Positions 63,936-64,000 of a stretch of 64,000 nucleotides of DNA are shown here, piece after piece. This DNA comes from Pseudophaeobacter arcticus DSM 23566 (GTDB lineage: Bacteria > Pseudomonadota > Alphaproteobacteria > Rhodobacterales > Rhodobacteraceae), in assembly GCF_000473205.1 (NCBI RefSeq), contig NZ_KI421507.1:2159301-2223300 (forward strand), read 5' to 3'. Under the pieces are notes generated by a model. The model searched no databases, was not told the DNA's origin, and saw nothing but the letters and a program-made list of their open reading frames with translations. The position numbers and the translations under genes are program-made. Position 1 is the stretch's first letter. Each line of letters begins with the position of its first letter.

Positions 63936-64000
63936 TGGTATACTCCTTTAGTTTTCTTCGGGGCTGCGATGGACCGTTAGGGTGGCATTAACCGTGACGT

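Overview
This window looks like chromosomal DNA of a marine alphaproteobacterium of the Roseobacter group (Rhodobacteraceae). The G+C content is high. The gene content is typical of that family: a PhaR/phasin/PhaC/PhaZ polyhydroxybutyrate locus, an LdtR-like MarR regulator, SdhE, a PPK2-type polyphosphate kinase, and DUF1330 and DUF6151 proteins. The genus is not decided by the sequence; a Phaeobacter/Leisingera/Ruegeria-like organism is an inference. No rRNA, tRNA, CRISPR array or intact insertion sequence was recognised.

Layout. 1-2374: a xanthine-dehydrogenase-family large subunit cut by the window edge, then an ornithine-decarboxylase-family enzyme divergent from an Lrp regulator. 2494-7884: valS, a DUF1330 protein, and a tight trio of two TerB-like proteins and a cytoplasmic PhnD-like protein. 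8020-16422: a polar amino-acid-type ABC transporter followed by two glutamine-synthetase-family enzymes, a class I glutamine amidotransferase and a FAD amine oxidase. That set is what gamma-glutamylation catabolism of polyamines or amines requires. 16652-23802: a DegT-family aminotransferase and the PHB locus, where a TTCTGC-NNN-GCAG-type motif recurs at phaR, phaP and the phaC/phaZ divergent region. 23807-30087: hydrolases, a VOC protein, a DUF4105 membrane protein and thrS. 30309-33123: a bufferin-type RiPP operon (DUF2282 precursor, DUF692/MNIO enzyme, DUF2063 partner, DoxX membrane protein). 33225-46558: housekeeping and stress genes including an ArsC/Spx-like protein, csp, folA, thyA, gloA, sdhE, an aspartate aminotransferase, a MATE pump, ppk2 and parE. 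46579-56195: secreted and membrane hypotheticals, a Tag-type DNA glycosylase, a cytochrome c lipoprotein, lolD/lolC, an old-yellow-enzyme-family oxidoreductase and a methyltransferase.

56378-63170 is an accessory region. It starts with the broken end of a P2-like tail module (tail tape measure C-terminus, gpU, gpX, gpD). Cargo genes of visibly lower G+C follow: a zinc-ribbon protein, a Mu-type Com regulator overlapping a beta-class DNA methyltransferase, a SAM methyltransferase, a minimal RNA ligase and an unknown protein. A 77-bp sequence occurs as an inverted pair at 61273 and 63037, bracketing the RNA ligase block. An SDR gene closes the window.

The most interesting items are the bufferin operon with its RNA hairpins, the com-methyltransferase unit, the RNA ligase bracketed by inverted repeats, the PhaR operator set, and short tandem repeats that recur specifically between convergent genes.
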